Below, in pieces: positions 56,531-64,000 of a stretch of 64,000 nucleotides of DNA (positions are counted from its first letter, which is position 1; the number at the start of each line of letters is the position of its first letter). The notes below the pieces were generated by a model. It saw nothing but the letters and a program-made list of their open reading frames with translations. It was not told the DNA's origin and did not search any database. Location of the stretch: positions 62,001 to 126,000 of the forward strand of contig SVGA01000002.1 of assembly GCA_015056575.1 (NCBI GenBank), read 5' to 3'. Both the position numbers and the translations under genes were made by a program. This stretch comes from Butyrivibrio sp. Its GTDB lineage: Bacteria > Bacillota > Clostridia > Lachnospirales > Lachnospiraceae.

Positions 56531-56890
56531 CTAATACGTATACACGGGATTACTGTCTTCTTTCCAAGTTTTCCTGTCATGACAGGGCTTGCAGAGTGGC
56601 TGCCAGTTGCTTCTGTCCCAGAACAGCTCCTCATTACCTCTGTGAGGTTTTATGTGGTCAACCACGGTAGCTTTTACGAATCTGTCATTCTTCTTGCATT
56701 CTACGCATAGAGGATGAGAGCGTAGAAAAATCTTAGACTCTCTTCTCCACTTGGATCCGTAACCACGGCTTGCAGCTGACCTTATATCTTCCGGATGAAG
56801 TTTTCTGTGTTCCTCACAGTACTTCTGCCCCGCAGGAACTATCCTCGGGCATCCACTTTGGTTACAGGGATGACCTGCTCTGTACGGCAT
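56531..56890 (-). CDS. HNH endonuclease of the packaging module
   Basis: 119 residues. There are two zinc-binding pairs: CNQSGCPRIV with CEEH near the start, and CVECKKNDR later. The HNH core is VVDHIKPHRGNEELFW, then NWQPLCKPCHDRKTW, with the H-x-x-x-H metal site and the final Cys-x-x-Cys-His. HNH proteins next to TerS are needed for specific cos cleavage in HK97-type phages. It lies about 215 bases upstream of TerS with the candidate cos region between. It begins after AAGGAGAG. Confidence 0.9.
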   Translation of the reverse strand: MPYRAGHPCNQSGCPRIVPAGQKYCEEHRKLHPEDIRSAASRGYGSKWRRESKIFLRSHPLCVECKKNDRFVKATVVDHIKPHRGNEELFWDRSNWQPLCKPCHDRKTWKEDSNPVYTY

Positions 56891-57038
56891 AGCACTCTCC
56901 TTGAATTTTCATAAAACAATTGGCGGCAGTGCGGTCAGTCCATTATCTGCTCATTAAGGAGTTTCACTTGCTCTACGCCATCCTTTCAGGCTACTACACA
57001 AGCACCCGTATCACACCAATCATCCTTTTACGACAAAA

Positions 57039-57067
57039 GCCCCGAAGGTCATAGGTCCCTTCGGAGC
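57039..57067 (-). terminator. Terminator of the early/replication transcript
   Basis: Arms GCCCCGAAGG/CCTTCGGAGC pair with one mismatch around a 9-base loop and on the minus strand are followed by TTTTGTCG. It lies about 105 bases past the late-regulator gene. It probably separates early from late genes, the place where a late activator would act. Confidence 0.75.
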
Positions 57068-57171
57068 TCTTATCATTTTAGCTTTTCGCTAGTATAACAA
57101 TATCATAAAACCGATGTGAAAATCTGTGACAAAGTGTGCCATTTAAGATATTCCCATAAAAATCATTCATC

Positions 57172-57576
57172 TTACGATATCACTATATTTTCTAATGCCC
57201 TTCCATGTATCCTGTGGACACTTCTGACTGAGCAGTCCATCTGCGATGCTATATCTTCCCAGGATAAGTTGTTGATATAACGCAGGTTAAGCACAAGCGA
57301 CTCTTCAGGATCTTCCACTTCGTCTATGACACCCATGATTTCCTTTCGGAGGTCTACAAGCCTGTCGATGTCTGCACTTATCTCTTCCTGCAAGCCTATT
57401 ATCTTTACCACGATAGCCTCAACTCTGGACTTTCCCTTGTTCGGGTCACCTGGCATATCCGATAAGGTCACGCTCGTCTTTGTCGCAAGGCTCCGAAGCA
57501 TCGCTATCTGCTCAAGCTTGGCATCGATACGCTCATTTATAAGAAACCCCTGATTTAAGTATTCCTTTGCATTCAT
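57172..57576 (-). CDS. Late-gene transcription regulator (ArpU/DUF1492-like)
   Basis: 134 residues. A coiled coil (about 15-80: NERIDAKLEQIAMLRSLATK to DLRKEIMGVIDEV) is followed by a sigma-70-region-4-like helix-turn-helix: LVLNLRYINNLSWEDIASQM, then DCSVRSVHRIHGRALENI. Proteins of this form control late transcription in Firmicutes phages. It is the last gene before the terminator at 57039-57067, beyond which the packaging and structural genes begin, which fits that role. It overlaps the 80-residue gene upstream by 4 bases. Confidence 0.8.
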   Translation of the reverse strand: MNAKEYLNQGFLINERIDAKLEQIAMLRSLATKTSVTLSDMPGDPNKGKSRVEAIVVKIIGLQEEISADIDRLVDLRKEIMGVIDEVEDPEESLVLNLRYINNLSWEDIASQMDCSVRSVHRIHGRALENIVIS

Positions 57577-57815
57577 ACCCTTAGTGCCTCCTCACGTAAT
57601 CTCTTTATGAGCCATTCCCCATCGACCGATGTAAGGCTCTGATAAAGGCTGCCTCTGAAGAACTCCTCACATTCCTTTGCTGTAGCCATCGAAGCCCTGC
57701 TCTTTGGATTCTTCTGTAACTGCTTTACGGCTTTCTTGTAGTCCTTTGAAGCAAGGACGATTAAGCCAGTCACAAGGTTGAGACATCCATGCTGATTAAA
57801 ATCATCCTGCTTCAT
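57573..57815 (-). CDS. Hypothetical phage protein, 80 residues
   Basis: A helical protein (MKQDDFNQHGCLNLVTGLIV, then SKDYKKAVKQLQKNPKSRASM and a C-terminal LIKRLREEALRV) with basic patches. It is tightly packed between the deoxyribosyltransferase-like gene (4 bases upstream) and the late regulator (4-base overlap), so it is cotranscribed with both. No membrane segment or catalytic motif is present. Basic helical proteins here may assist DNA binding, but the family is unknown. Confidence 0.6.
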   Translation of the reverse strand: MKQDDFNQHGCLNLVTGLIVLASKDYKKAVKQLQKNPKSRASMATAKECEEFFRGSLYQSLTSVDGEWLIKRLREEALRV

Positions 57816-57819
57816 AATC

Positions 57820-58257
57820 TCAAACCTCCTTTAGGTCTTCAGTAAAACAGCGGATCTTGTAGCCTTTCTGTACCGCCCTCTTGTACTCCGCTTTCATCCC
57901 CTCGGAATAACTGCCGTATCCACCGTCTGAAAAAATCCATATCTCCCTTGCGATATCAAGCCAGACCTTTCCGAAAAAGAGTCCGAGCTTCCTTCCCTCC
58001 GGGTCATCGTCGGGAAGTATCTGCGGATATAAAAGATGGCTTGCAAGAGGGATGCATCCCTGTTCCACAGCAAATTGTGAATATCTTATGGCATCGGCTA
58101 CGTTTTCTTCTACGCTATGGTCTTCATCAGCTGCATACCTTGAACAGATGTAAACAAGTGGCATGAATCCTCTTTTTAAAGGCTTCGTAACTTCTGTGAT
58201 AGCATCATGAGCTGTAGGATCCGCATATCCTTCTGAATTAAAGAAATCAACTCCCAT
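57820..58257 (-). CDS. Nucleoside deoxyribosyltransferase-like (DUF4406/DUF7768-like) protein
   Basis: 145 residues from the ATG at 58257, 7 bases after GGAGGGG. The start of the fold is FMPLVYICSRYAADEDHSVE, in which the Y-I-x-S/C-x-Y-x signature resembles phage DUF4406/DUF7768 proteins related to nucleoside 2-deoxyribosyltransferases; then AIRYSQFAVEQGCIPLASHL and EIWIFSDGGYGSYSEGMKAE. The last segment, with Gly-Gly and a Ser-x-G-M-x-x-E pattern, also fits. It could act on phage or host nucleotides, but the active-site Glu is not certain. It overlaps RusA by 11 bases. Confidence 0.75.
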   Translation of the reverse strand: MGVDFFNSEGYADPTAHDAITEVTKPLKRGFMPLVYICSRYAADEDHSVEENVADAIRYSQFAVEQGCIPLASHLLYPQILPDDDPEGRKLGLFFGKVWLDIAREIWIFSDGGYGSYSEGMKAEYKRAVQKGYKIRCFTEDLKEV

Positions 58258-58666
58258 CTCTTGTCCCCTCCTTATCAATCGGTATGATCTCGATGTATAT
58301 CCCCGTAGGAGCTTCCGACCATACCTTCCCAACAATCTCTAAAACAACCTGTGCATCATCATTCCAGAATCCCGTCTTTGTCATACAATCCTTTAGCATC
58401 TTCTGGAGATTATCTGTGTCAGGTCTTGTGGTTCTCCACTCACCATCCTTGTGTGACTTTCCCTTTGGGAACATCCATAAAGTCTTAAGAGCAACCGCTC
58501 CCTCTATGGGTTCATCCGGACTGTTCACTATAAGATGTCCCGTAAGGAGCTTCTTTGCTTCCTTAAGCCTTGATGGTTCGAAGAACACAGGCCTTCCGTT
58601 TATCACCCTCACGCTCTTTTCCTGTGCTGTAGCGGTAGGTGGTTCCATTTCCATAAAAAATCTCAT
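58247..58666 (-). CDS. RusA-family Holliday-junction resolvase
   Basis: 139 residues. The N-terminal MEMEPPTATAQEK is the RusA opening P-[PV]-T-x-T-x-Q. The catalytic part is WRTTRPDTDNLQKMLKDCMT with Asp residues, then TGFWNDDAQVVLEIVGKVW with the Asp-Asp; together they bind Mg2+. It resolves branched DNA produced by phage recombination or replication. It lies about 170 bases downstream of the primase-helicase gene, across a remarkable long hairpin. Confidence 0.9.
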   Translation of the reverse strand: MRFFMEMEPPTATAQEKSVRVINGRPVFFEPSRLKEAKKLLTGHLIVNSPDEPIEGAVALKTLWMFPKGKSHKDGEWRTTRPDTDNLQKMLKDCMTKTGFWNDDAQVVLEIVGKVWSEAPTGIYIEIIPIDKEGTRDGS

Positions 58667-58714
58667 TTTTCTAAACCCCTTAATTTTGGTCTTGCTCTAC
58701 TCTGTTCTAGTTAT

Positions 58715-58776
58715 GTTGGACTACTCGAATAGGGTAGGGCGGGCTATTTAGCCCTACCCATATTCGGTAGTCTAAC
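58715..58776. repeat. Long inverted repeat between primase-helicase and RusA genes
   Basis: GTTGGACTAC-T-CGAATA-GGGTAGGGC (58715-58740) faces GCCCTACCC-A-TATTCG-GTAGTCTAAC (58751-58776) with one mismatch and one unpaired pair across a 10-base loop, a stem of about 25 bp. It is followed by an AT-rich tract (AATATATATCTATATATATT, about 58785-58804). There is no T-run on either strand, so it is not a simple terminator. Beside a primase gene a replication origin or RNA regulator is possible. Confidence 0.7.
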
Positions 58777-58834
58777 TTTCTAAGAATATATATCTATATA
58801 TATTCAGTGTAGAAGAAAAACTCCGAAATCCGTC

Positions 58835-60847
58835 TCAATCGCCCTGTTTATCAGTGTTTAAGCGGATTATCTTACCTTTCTTCAAAACGAACTCTCCCGC
58901 CATCTTTTTGAGCCTTGCATAAATGGTCTTGTCGGTCAGTTCCATGTAACCCATCATGTCCTGGACTGTGACGCTGCCATTCATATTGCAGGCATCATAG
59001 GCCTGTCTGAACTCGTCTGCTGCCTGATCCGCACTCTTGCATTTGGGATTATTGAGCTGTCCCGCCTTCTTGGTTCCCTGTGCAGGCATTTCCTCGAGAG
59101 CACCTCTGTCATCAAGTCTGTGCAGAGGATAATCAAACCAGAAATTGACAGGCTTGATATTTGGAAACTCTCGGAGCGATGACTCCAATCTCCATGCCGA
59201 CTCGTTTCCATCACGGACGTTGTTCTTGATGTCATCTGAAAGTTCAAGCTCTATCATGTCAAGCTGTGCATCAGGGTCACGCGCAAATACACCGGATCCT
59301 GAAGCCCTGTCCATAGCTTTCTTGGCACCCTGTGCGCCCTTGGAATGATGATGACAATACACTGTTGAGCAGCCGGTAAGGTTACAGATCTTATCAAACT
59401 GATTACAGAATGCTCCCATATCCGAAGCCGAATTCTCATCACCCGTTATGACCTTATAGATAGGGTCAATGATGATGCAGTCAAAATGCTGGTCTTTTAC
59501 CCTTCGTATAAGCTTTGGCACTAACTGGTCTAAAGGAACTGCATGTCCCCTTAAGTTCCAAAGGACAATGTCATCCGTATTTTTCATGGGAAGTCCAAGT
59601 GCCTCGTATATCTTCAGAAATCTGTTGATGCAGCTTGATGGGTCAATCTCAAGGTTCACATAAAGTACCCTGCCCTTTTCACATTGGAATCCGAGCCACT
59701 TCTGACCTTCGGCTATGGCGATACATAATTCCATCAGAAGAAAAGATTTTCCTGCTTTAGAAGAACCCGAGATGAGCATCTTGTGTCCTCTCCTAAGGAT
59801 TCCCTGTATCAGCTCTCCAGGAAGAACAGGAGGATTATCTTTATAAGCTGAGAGCGATTCCATATCGGGCATCTCATCATTTATTCCTTCTGCAAAATCC
59901 ATCCACTCTGTCCAGCTCTTTCTTCCGATGTTCATATCCACTATGTACTGCCTGTTTCCGTTACGGGTCACACCCGGCATCCTTGAAAGACGGCTCGGAT
60001 TGCGGTTCTGTTTGTCGATAACACATCCGTGATCCTCAAGGAATGTGTATAGGTAGTCCACCCTTTTTCTGTACTCCTCATAATCTGGAGCATCGACTTT
60101 CACGATTGCATGGAGCGATTTACCACCGCTGTGGACTAGTACAGCTATAGGAAGCTCAAGCTTTCTGAAAAGTAAGTCCTGTTCTGCAATGGGAAGGGTG
60201 TCTGATTCCACAAGTGCATACTTGAAGCGTGTGACATTCTCGTTCTTTACACCGTTGCCATCAAGAGGATTGAACCTGATCCATGCTCCGACCTCTGGCT
60301 TCCAGTCTCCTATAGTTGCTCCAAGGTCATCTTTGTACTTATCAAGGGAAGCTAATATCTCCCCTGCGGTCTTGTAATAAACACCCTTGGACGGTACCCA
60401 TCTACCGTCTGCATCCTGCCATACATCATTTGTGACATAACCCACATGCTCGTCTGGCTCAAACAATGCTCCGATGTACTTCTTAAGGTCATCCACTCCG
60501 TCCCATGATGCCTGTGGCGTGAATCCCGTAAAGCTCTCTCCGTCATATTCGATTGTGTCGTCCCATCCAAGGACTGCATCAATGTCTGGTCCCGGAGTCC
60601 ACCCTCGATCTTTTGCCATCTGTATCACTGACCCTGCCTTCACAGGCTTTCCTGATCCGTTGAATGACTCCCATTTTTTCTCGCACTCGCCAGGGTGATA
60701 TCTGCTGTCGTTCCTAGACCAGTCATCCCAGACCGAACATGGAAACCCTGCGTCTTTTAAAGCCATGCCGACTTTTATCCAGTCGGCACGGTCAAGATCT
60801 GAAACGGGAATGAATCTGAGGGCTGATAATAATTGCGTATCCATCAT
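58835..60847 (-). CDS. Phage primase-helicase (PriCT-2, AAA, wHTH)
   Basis: From the ATG at 60847 (5 bases after GGAGGG) it has 670 residues. Residues about 1-75 are a PriCT-2 domain (LLSALRFIPVSDLDRADWIK, KKWESFNGSG). A primase-like region of alternating strands (about 210-330) includes LVHSGGKSLHAIVKVDAPDY and PSRLSRMPGVTRNGN. A RepA/AAA-25 helicase domain follows (about 345-545) with Walker A ISGSSKAGKSFLLMELC and Walker B CIIIDPIYKV. The last 60 residues form a winged helix (VQDMMGYMELTDKTIYARL). It starts and extends phage replication. Confidence 0.85.
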   Translation of the reverse strand: MMDTQLLSALRFIPVSDLDRADWIKVGMALKDAGFPCSVWDDWSRNDSRYHPGECEKKWESFNGSGKPVKAGSVIQMAKDRGWTPGPDIDAVLGWDDTIEYDGESFTGFTPQASWDGVDDLKKYIGALFEPDEHVGYVTNDVWQDADGRWVPSKGVYYKTAGEILASLDKYKDDLGATIGDWKPEVGAWIRFNPLDGNGVKNENVTRFKYALVESDTLPIAEQDLLFRKLELPIAVLVHSGGKSLHAIVKVDAPDYEEYRKRVDYLYTFLEDHGCVIDKQNRNPSRLSRMPGVTRNGNRQYIVDMNIGRKSWTEWMDFAEGINDEMPDMESLSAYKDNPPVLPGELIQGILRRGHKMLISGSSKAGKSFLLMELCIAIAEGQKWLGFQCEKGRVLYVNLEIDPSSCINRFLKIYEALGLPMKNTDDIVLWNLRGHAVPLDQLVPKLIRRVKDQHFDCIIIDPIYKVITGDENSASDMGAFCNQFDKICNLTGCSTVYCHHHSKGAQGAKKAMDRASGSGVFARDPDAQLDMIELELSDDIKNNVRDGNESAWRLESSLREFPNIKPVNFWFDYPLHRLDDRGALEEMPAQGTKKAGQLNNPKCKSADQAADEFRQAYDACNMNGSVTVQDMMGYMELTDKTIYARLKKMAGEFVLKKGKIIRLNTDKQGD

Positions 60848-61050
60848 TAACACCCTCCGCCATGTGACTGAGCATAGGCTTTGCACTCAGCATTTATCTG
60901 TTCAAGATTTGCTTCAGTATTCGGTTTGTAGAAAGGGCAGTCCCTCTTCCCGAAATCATTGTCTGAAAGGCAGACGCATCTGCCTTCCTTTATCGCATAG
61001 CAGTCGCTGTGCTTATTACATGTGGGTCTCCCCACTTTACTTTTTGCCAT
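60847..61050 (-). CDS. Small cysteine-rich phage protein
   Basis: 67 residues from the ATG at 61050, behind AAGGAGGAG. Five cysteines lie in CNKHSDC, CVCLSDND and CPFY, and two more near the end, enough for a zinc-binding knot; the protein begins MAKSKVGRPT and ends SHGGGC. It resembles small zinc-binding proteins in phage replication modules with no known role. The gene lies between the DEAD-box helicase (13 bases upstream) and the primase-helicase (1-base overlap), so it is cotranscribed with both. A DNA-binding role is possible. Confidence 0.65.
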   Translation of the reverse strand: MAKSKVGRPTCNKHSDCYAIKEGRCVCLSDNDFGKRDCPFYKPNTEANLEQINAECKAYAQSHGGGC

Positions 61051-61063
61051 ACCGTTCTCCTCC

Positions 61064-62644
61064 TTAAGGTGTGTATAGTGCAGGCTGCATGCCATAGGGC
61101 ACTCGCCAGCTGTTGCCTGCTAAAAGGCTTATCATCTTACTTGCTGCTTCAAACTGCCATGTCCCGACCCTTCGGAATCCGAAGCGTTCAAGACATCTTA
61201 TCTGCTTGGGAGTGGCAAGCCCCTCTTCCTGCCTACGTTTAAGTCTGTCTATAAGGAGCGATGCCATTCCGCAGTTCTCAACTGTCTCTGGAAAGATTCC
61301 CCTTCGCTCCAAAAACTCAAGCTGAGCCTTTGAGGCAGGCCCCATCTCCCAAGCAAATGTAGGAGCATAATTTGTCAGGTCTTCTGCCGATATCGACAGC
61401 GCATATTGGAGCGGGTCCACGAGCTGCCTTTTGCGTTTGCGCATGGCTTCGAGTTCCCTTGCCAGTGCTTCTTCCCTTTCCTGCAATACGTCCCTTTCGG
61501 CATCTTCTTCTGCCTGCAAAATGTCGACTTCTCCATCGTTATCCTCCACCTGCTTATCTATCTTTTCCGCTATCTTTGCATCCTTTGAAACAAGGGATGA
61601 TGGTCTGCAGAGGTCATGTCTTTCAGAAAGCCATAGGAAATCCAGAATAAGAAGATCCTTCTTTCCGGGATATAACCTTGTTCCCCTTCCCACCATCTGC
61701 TGATAAATACCTCTCACCCTTGTAGGCCTTAAAACTACAACGCAGTCCACGGCAGGATTGTCATATCCTTCCGTAAGGAGCATCGAGTTGCATAATACCT
61801 GATACTTGCCGTCCTCAAAGTCCTTCAGGATCTGCTGCCTGTCTGTAGAATTGCCATTGACCTCTGCTGCCTTTATGCCTTTTGCCTGTAACATCCTGCA
61901 GAATTTCTGGCTTGTTTCTACTAAGGGAAGGAACACCAATGTGCGTTGTCTTTCCTTGCAGTAATGGACCATCTCCTCTGCAATCTGCTCCAGGTACGGT
62001 TCCAGAGCACATCCGATATCTCCTGCGGAGTAATCTCCGTTTGAAACCTTTACATTTGCAAGGTCAAGTTCTAGTGGAATCATCTGTGCTTTTACGGGAA
62101 CAAGGTATCCGTCCTTGATTGCCTGACTCATGGAATATTCATAAGCCATGGAATCGTAATATTCTCCGAGATTTCTCTTGTCGCCTCGGTCGGGTGTTGC
62201 TGTAAGTCCAAGGACATCTGCTCCCTCAAAGTGCTTTAGTACTCTCTGGTAGGTGTCCGATAATGAATGGTGGGCTTCATCTACAATCACAGTACTGAAG
62301 TAATCCTGCGGAAACTGTATCAGCCTTTTCTCCTGTGCTATGGACTGTACCGAAGCCACTGTTATAGGAATAAATGAGCCAAAACTTCTGCTCTCTGCTT
62401 TTTCAAGTATCGTTTCTCTTCCGGTTAATTTCCTGATCTTATCTGATGCCTGTGTGAGCAGTTCTTCTCGATGTGCAAGTACAAGAACCCTGCCGCCCTT
62501 GTTTACCTCATCATCAGCAATCTTGCCCATGACAATCGTCTTTCCTGTGCCGGTGGGGAGATTAACGACCGTCTTATGACGGCCGTCATCCCATTCACCG
62601 TGGGTGGAATTACAGGCATCAATCTGATACTGCCTTAACTCCAT
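61064..62644 (-). CDS. DEAD/DEAH-box helicase
   Basis: 526 residues of superfamily 2. The N-terminal RecA-like half has the Q-type RQYQIDACNS, Walker A NLPTGTGKTIVMGKI, Walker B VIVDEAHHS and motif III GLTATPDR. The second half has NSMLLTEGYDNPAVDCVVVL, TRVRGIYQQMVGRGTRLYPG with the motif VI arginines, and a charged linker (VDILQAEEDAERDVLQEREE). A C-terminal region (about 430-526) with QLEFLERRGIFPETVENCGM resembles small helical domains that bind DNA ends. The length and the order before a DUF669-like gene are typical of Firmicutes phages. Confidence 0.9.
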   Translation of the reverse strand: MELRQYQIDACNSTHGEWDDGRHKTVVNLPTGTGKTIVMGKIADDEVNKGGRVLVLAHREELLTQASDKIRKLTGRETILEKAESRSFGSFIPITVASVQSIAQEKRLIQFPQDYFSTVIVDEAHHSLSDTYQRVLKHFEGADVLGLTATPDRGDKRNLGEYYDSMAYEYSMSQAIKDGYLVPVKAQMIPLELDLANVKVSNGDYSAGDIGCALEPYLEQIAEEMVHYCKERQRTLVFLPLVETSQKFCRMLQAKGIKAAEVNGNSTDRQQILKDFEDGKYQVLCNSMLLTEGYDNPAVDCVVVLRPTRVRGIYQQMVGRGTRLYPGKKDLLILDFLWLSERHDLCRPSSLVSKDAKIAEKIDKQVEDNDGEVDILQAEEDAERDVLQEREEALARELEAMRKRKRQLVDPLQYALSISAEDLTNYAPTFAWEMGPASKAQLEFLERRGIFPETVENCGMASLLIDRLKRRQEEGLATPKQIRCLERFGFRRVGTWQFEAASKMISLLAGNSWRVPYGMQPALYTP

Positions 62645-62655
62645 GACGCACCTCC

Positions 62656-63141
62656 TCAGTCAAAAGGAAGCTCTGCTTCGCTGCCTTCGGGGATGCTCAT
62701 GAAATCATTGAGGCTCTCGTCATAGTCGTAGTACTTGGCAACCTTGTTATTCTCACGTGGAGTGCCATCCTTGGCTGTGTACTTGTTTACAAAGATATGT
62801 ACCTTGCCTCTTGCACCGATGACTTTGTTCCAGTCCATGACAAGTCTCTCGCCCTTCTTTTTAAGACCGATTGCTCTGAAGAACTGTGAGAGCTTCCACT
62901 CCATCTTCTTGTGGAGGATCAGATCATCAAATACGTTGACTACCTCTCCTTTATCTGTTGTAATCTTCAGAGTGATTGTTGCCTTCGCACAGGCACACAT
63001 CTTCTCACTGCCAGGGAAAGAACCTCTCTCCATGTTTGTAACCTCGAAAATGTAATCATCTTCGGGGAGGACAGTAAATTCGGAACCGTCAGATTCCAGG
63101 ACTCCGTCCCAGTCCAAAACTTCATTATTAACGTCACCCAT
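62656..63141 (-). CDS. DUF669-like phage protein, probable ssDNA binder
   Basis: 161 residues from the ATG at 63141, behind AAGGAGG. A strand-rich OB-like protein: FTVLPEDDYIFEVTNMERG, then ATITLKITTDKGEVVNVFDDL and KMEWKLSQFFRAIGLKKKGE. These fit the DUF669 family, associated with phage replication and recombination and often found next to AAA NTPase and helicase genes, as here. It probably binds single-stranded DNA or supports the AAA protein. It follows the small membrane-anchored gene and precedes the helicase by 11 bases. Confidence 0.82.
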   Translation of the reverse strand: MGDVNNEVLDWDGVLESDGSEFTVLPEDDYIFEVTNMERGSFPGSEKMCACAKATITLKITTDKGEVVNVFDDLILHKKMEWKLSQFFRAIGLKKKGERLVMDWNKVIGARGKVHIFVNKYTAKDGTPRENNKVAKYYDYDESLNDFMSIPEGSEAELPFD

Positions 63142-63312
63142 AGTAATTTCCTCCTTGGGTATCTGTTGAGGCATAAAGCCTGTTTACTGTGTCATATATG
63201 AAGCGCCCGGAATTTTTCTCATATGAAAATGAATAGAAGAATTTTTGAAAATTTTTTTAGAAAAGTTTTGGGACCCGGCAGAAACCGAGTCCCGAATTAT
63301 ATCTGTATATAT

Positions 63313-63516
63313 CTATTTATATTCCAAATATGTCTTAATATATGCGATGTTGTCTGATATATCCTGCAGATTCTTGTTAATCAAATCCATCATCTTTTGC
63401 TTCCTGCGTTTTTCTTCTGCTGCCTTACTTACAGATTCCGCAATCCAGATGCCAATTCCTGCGACTACAACGCAGCCACCAAGAGTACATAAAATGATCT
63501 CTATTGCCTCAGCCAT
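63313..63516 (-). CDS. Small membrane-anchored coiled-coil protein
   Basis: 67 residues from the ATG at 63516 (9 bases after GGAGG) or 69 from the ATG two codons earlier. One membrane helix (about 3-24: AIEIILCTLGGCVVVAGIG) is followed by a charged coiled coil (VSKAAEEKRRKQKMMDLINKN) and a last helix. The protein probably sits in the membrane with its helix in the cytosol. It overlaps the AAA NTPase gene by 8 bases, so it is made with it. Phage replication complexes can be tethered to the membrane by such proteins, which is only a guess here. Confidence 0.65.
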   Translation of the reverse strand: MAEAIEIILCTLGGCVVVAGIGIWIAESVSKAAEEKRRKQKMMDLINKNLQDISDNIAYIKTYLEYK

Positions 63517-64000
63517 TAGCATTCGCCTCCCTGTTCTTTTCTACTAAAGGTACAATGTCCTTCCAATACTTGATGATCCATCCTGTAAGGAATGAAGCCT
63601 CGTAATCCTCTAAGGTTGCCTCTGCAGGATACTTCCCCTTCTGTACCACCACAGCCTTCAGTTCATCTTCTGTGATATTGGAAGATGCCAACAGCTCACG
63701 CACCTGTTCTAACGGAGAGGGTTCTGGCTGTTTAGGCTGAACATCTCCAAAGAGATGAGCGATGCTCTTAAAGCAGAAATCCATCTCATCTGGAAGCCCG
63801 TGCCTATTCTTTGCATCCCAAGATGCAGTATGCGATGCATACATAACTCTTTTGGTACCGCCTGTACCTTTGTGATGTTTGTTGTTCTTATCTGTAGCAA
63901 CCACATAAGTCTTGAAATTGGCAAAAAGCTGCAAGTCGCACCATTCCCTGACAAGGGGTGACACCTGCTTGGAAAGTTTTAGCTCATATCTGTCGTAAGC
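63509..64000 (-). CDS. Phage AAA NTPase (RecA-like, AAA_24 type), 5' part beyond the window
   Basis: The frame runs from the window edge without a start; the 164 codons present are its C-terminal part. The sequence AYDRYELKLSKQVSPLVREWCD and FANFKTYVVATDKNN are the late part of a RecA-like ATPase in phages of Firmicutes, followed by HKGTGGTKRVMYASHTASWDAK. A C-terminal tail (about 95-164) with LEQVRELLASSNITEDELKA is helical. The Walker motifs lie outside. It is the most distal gene of the replication module seen here and stands before the small membrane protein gene. Confidence 0.8.
   Translation of the reverse strand, partial: AYDRYELKLSKQVSPLVREWCDLQLFANFKTYVVATDKNNKHHKGTGGTKRVMYASHTASWDAKNRHGLPDEMDFCFKSIAHLFGDVQPKQPEPSPLEQVRELLASSNITEDELKAVVVQKGKYPAEATLEDYEASFLTGWIIKYWKDIVPLVEKNREANANG

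Larger units (their letters stand above)
20423..64000. mobile_element. Prophage (siphovirus type), right end beyond the window
   Basis: An almost uninterrupted minus-strand array contains integration recombinases, lysis, tail, head, packaging, DNA modification and replication genes in a standard siphophage order. The left limit is placed by the terminator at 20235-20268 and the change to chromosomal-island genes. No attachment-site pair can be read because the right end is outside the window. All structural genes look intact, so the phage may be functional. Confidence 0.85.

Noticed and set aside
56891..57038. A tRNA or small RNA in the gap between HNH and the late regulator
   Set aside because: No cloverleaf or TTC-arm could be drawn on either strand. 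Only the terminator at 57039-57067 is convincing.
24746..63212. The 12-base match AAGCGCCCGGAA at 24746-24757 and 63201-63212 as prophage attachment sites
   Set aside because: Phage genes continue past 63212, so the right copy lies inside the prophage. A 12-base match is expected by chance many times in 64 kb. Both copies are just upstream of minus-strand genes, which fits a shared operator or chance.

Overview
The window comes from a low-GC Gram-positive bacterium, most likely a Clostridia/Lachnospiraceae-type gut organism. The grounds are strong AAGGAGG ribosome-binding sites throughout, Firmicutes-style Tad pilus genes, lipoproteins with clear lipoboxes, and a siphophage whose gene order matches prophages of that family. 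It is almost entirely accessory DNA: a transposon-like element, a stranded piece of a Tad pilus locus, a restriction islet and a large prophage that runs off the right edge.

1-3.6 kb: four short genes of unknown function on the minus strand, including an overlooked 17-residue amphipathic peptide and a 51-residue charged protein, then a compact minus-strand operon of XRE regulator, nitroreductase-like protein and PLD-family nuclease. 3.6-10.2 kb: a plus-strand operon of three tandem tyrosine recombinases, a TnpC-like helper, an actin-like ParM and a ParR-like small protein, i.e. a Tn554-type transposition module coupled to a plasmid-style segregation cassette. It is preceded by a 240-bp region packed with GTTTTAT/GTTCTAT heptamers and followed by iteron-like palindromes. 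10.3-13.5 kb: cargo genes (XRE plus ankyrin-like protein, acidic small protein, Nudix hydrolase, two small unknowns). Related end motifs lie near 1.16 kb and 13.49 kb, and the right one abuts a Flp pilin gene cut after its conserved N-terminal part.

13.5-16.9 kb: flp', tadC, tadB and an N-terminally truncated tadA, a Tad fragment broken at both ends. 16.9-20.3 kb: a zinc-ribbon membrane protein with a Lys/Ala/Glu coiled coil, a strongly folded hairpin, and an Mrr-type restriction gene overlapping a gene of unknown function.

20.4-64 kb: a prophage, nearly all on the minus strand. From left to right: integration cassette (two large serine recombinases, SHOCT-like and HTH/zinc-finger proteins); a probable lysogenic-conversion block (zinc-ribbon membrane proteins and three lipoproteins); lysis (endolysin, holin); tail (collagen-like fibre, Dit, tape measure, SGNH-hydrolase receptor protein, gpG/gpGT by -1 frameshift, tail tube); head-tail joining; capsid, protease, portal; a cluster of small paralogues; TerL; small genes separated by a conserved leader of about 92 nt that occurs three times; DUF4314/DUF5049-like genes; two DNA methyltransferases; TerS; HNH nuclease; late regulator; RusA; primase-helicase; DEAD helicase; DUF669-like protein; and a partial AAA NTPase at the edge.

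The most unusual items are the recombinase-trio/ParMR operon with its repeat arrays, the thrice-repeated stop-codon-to-RBS leader in the phage, and the two-sided truncation of the Tad locus.
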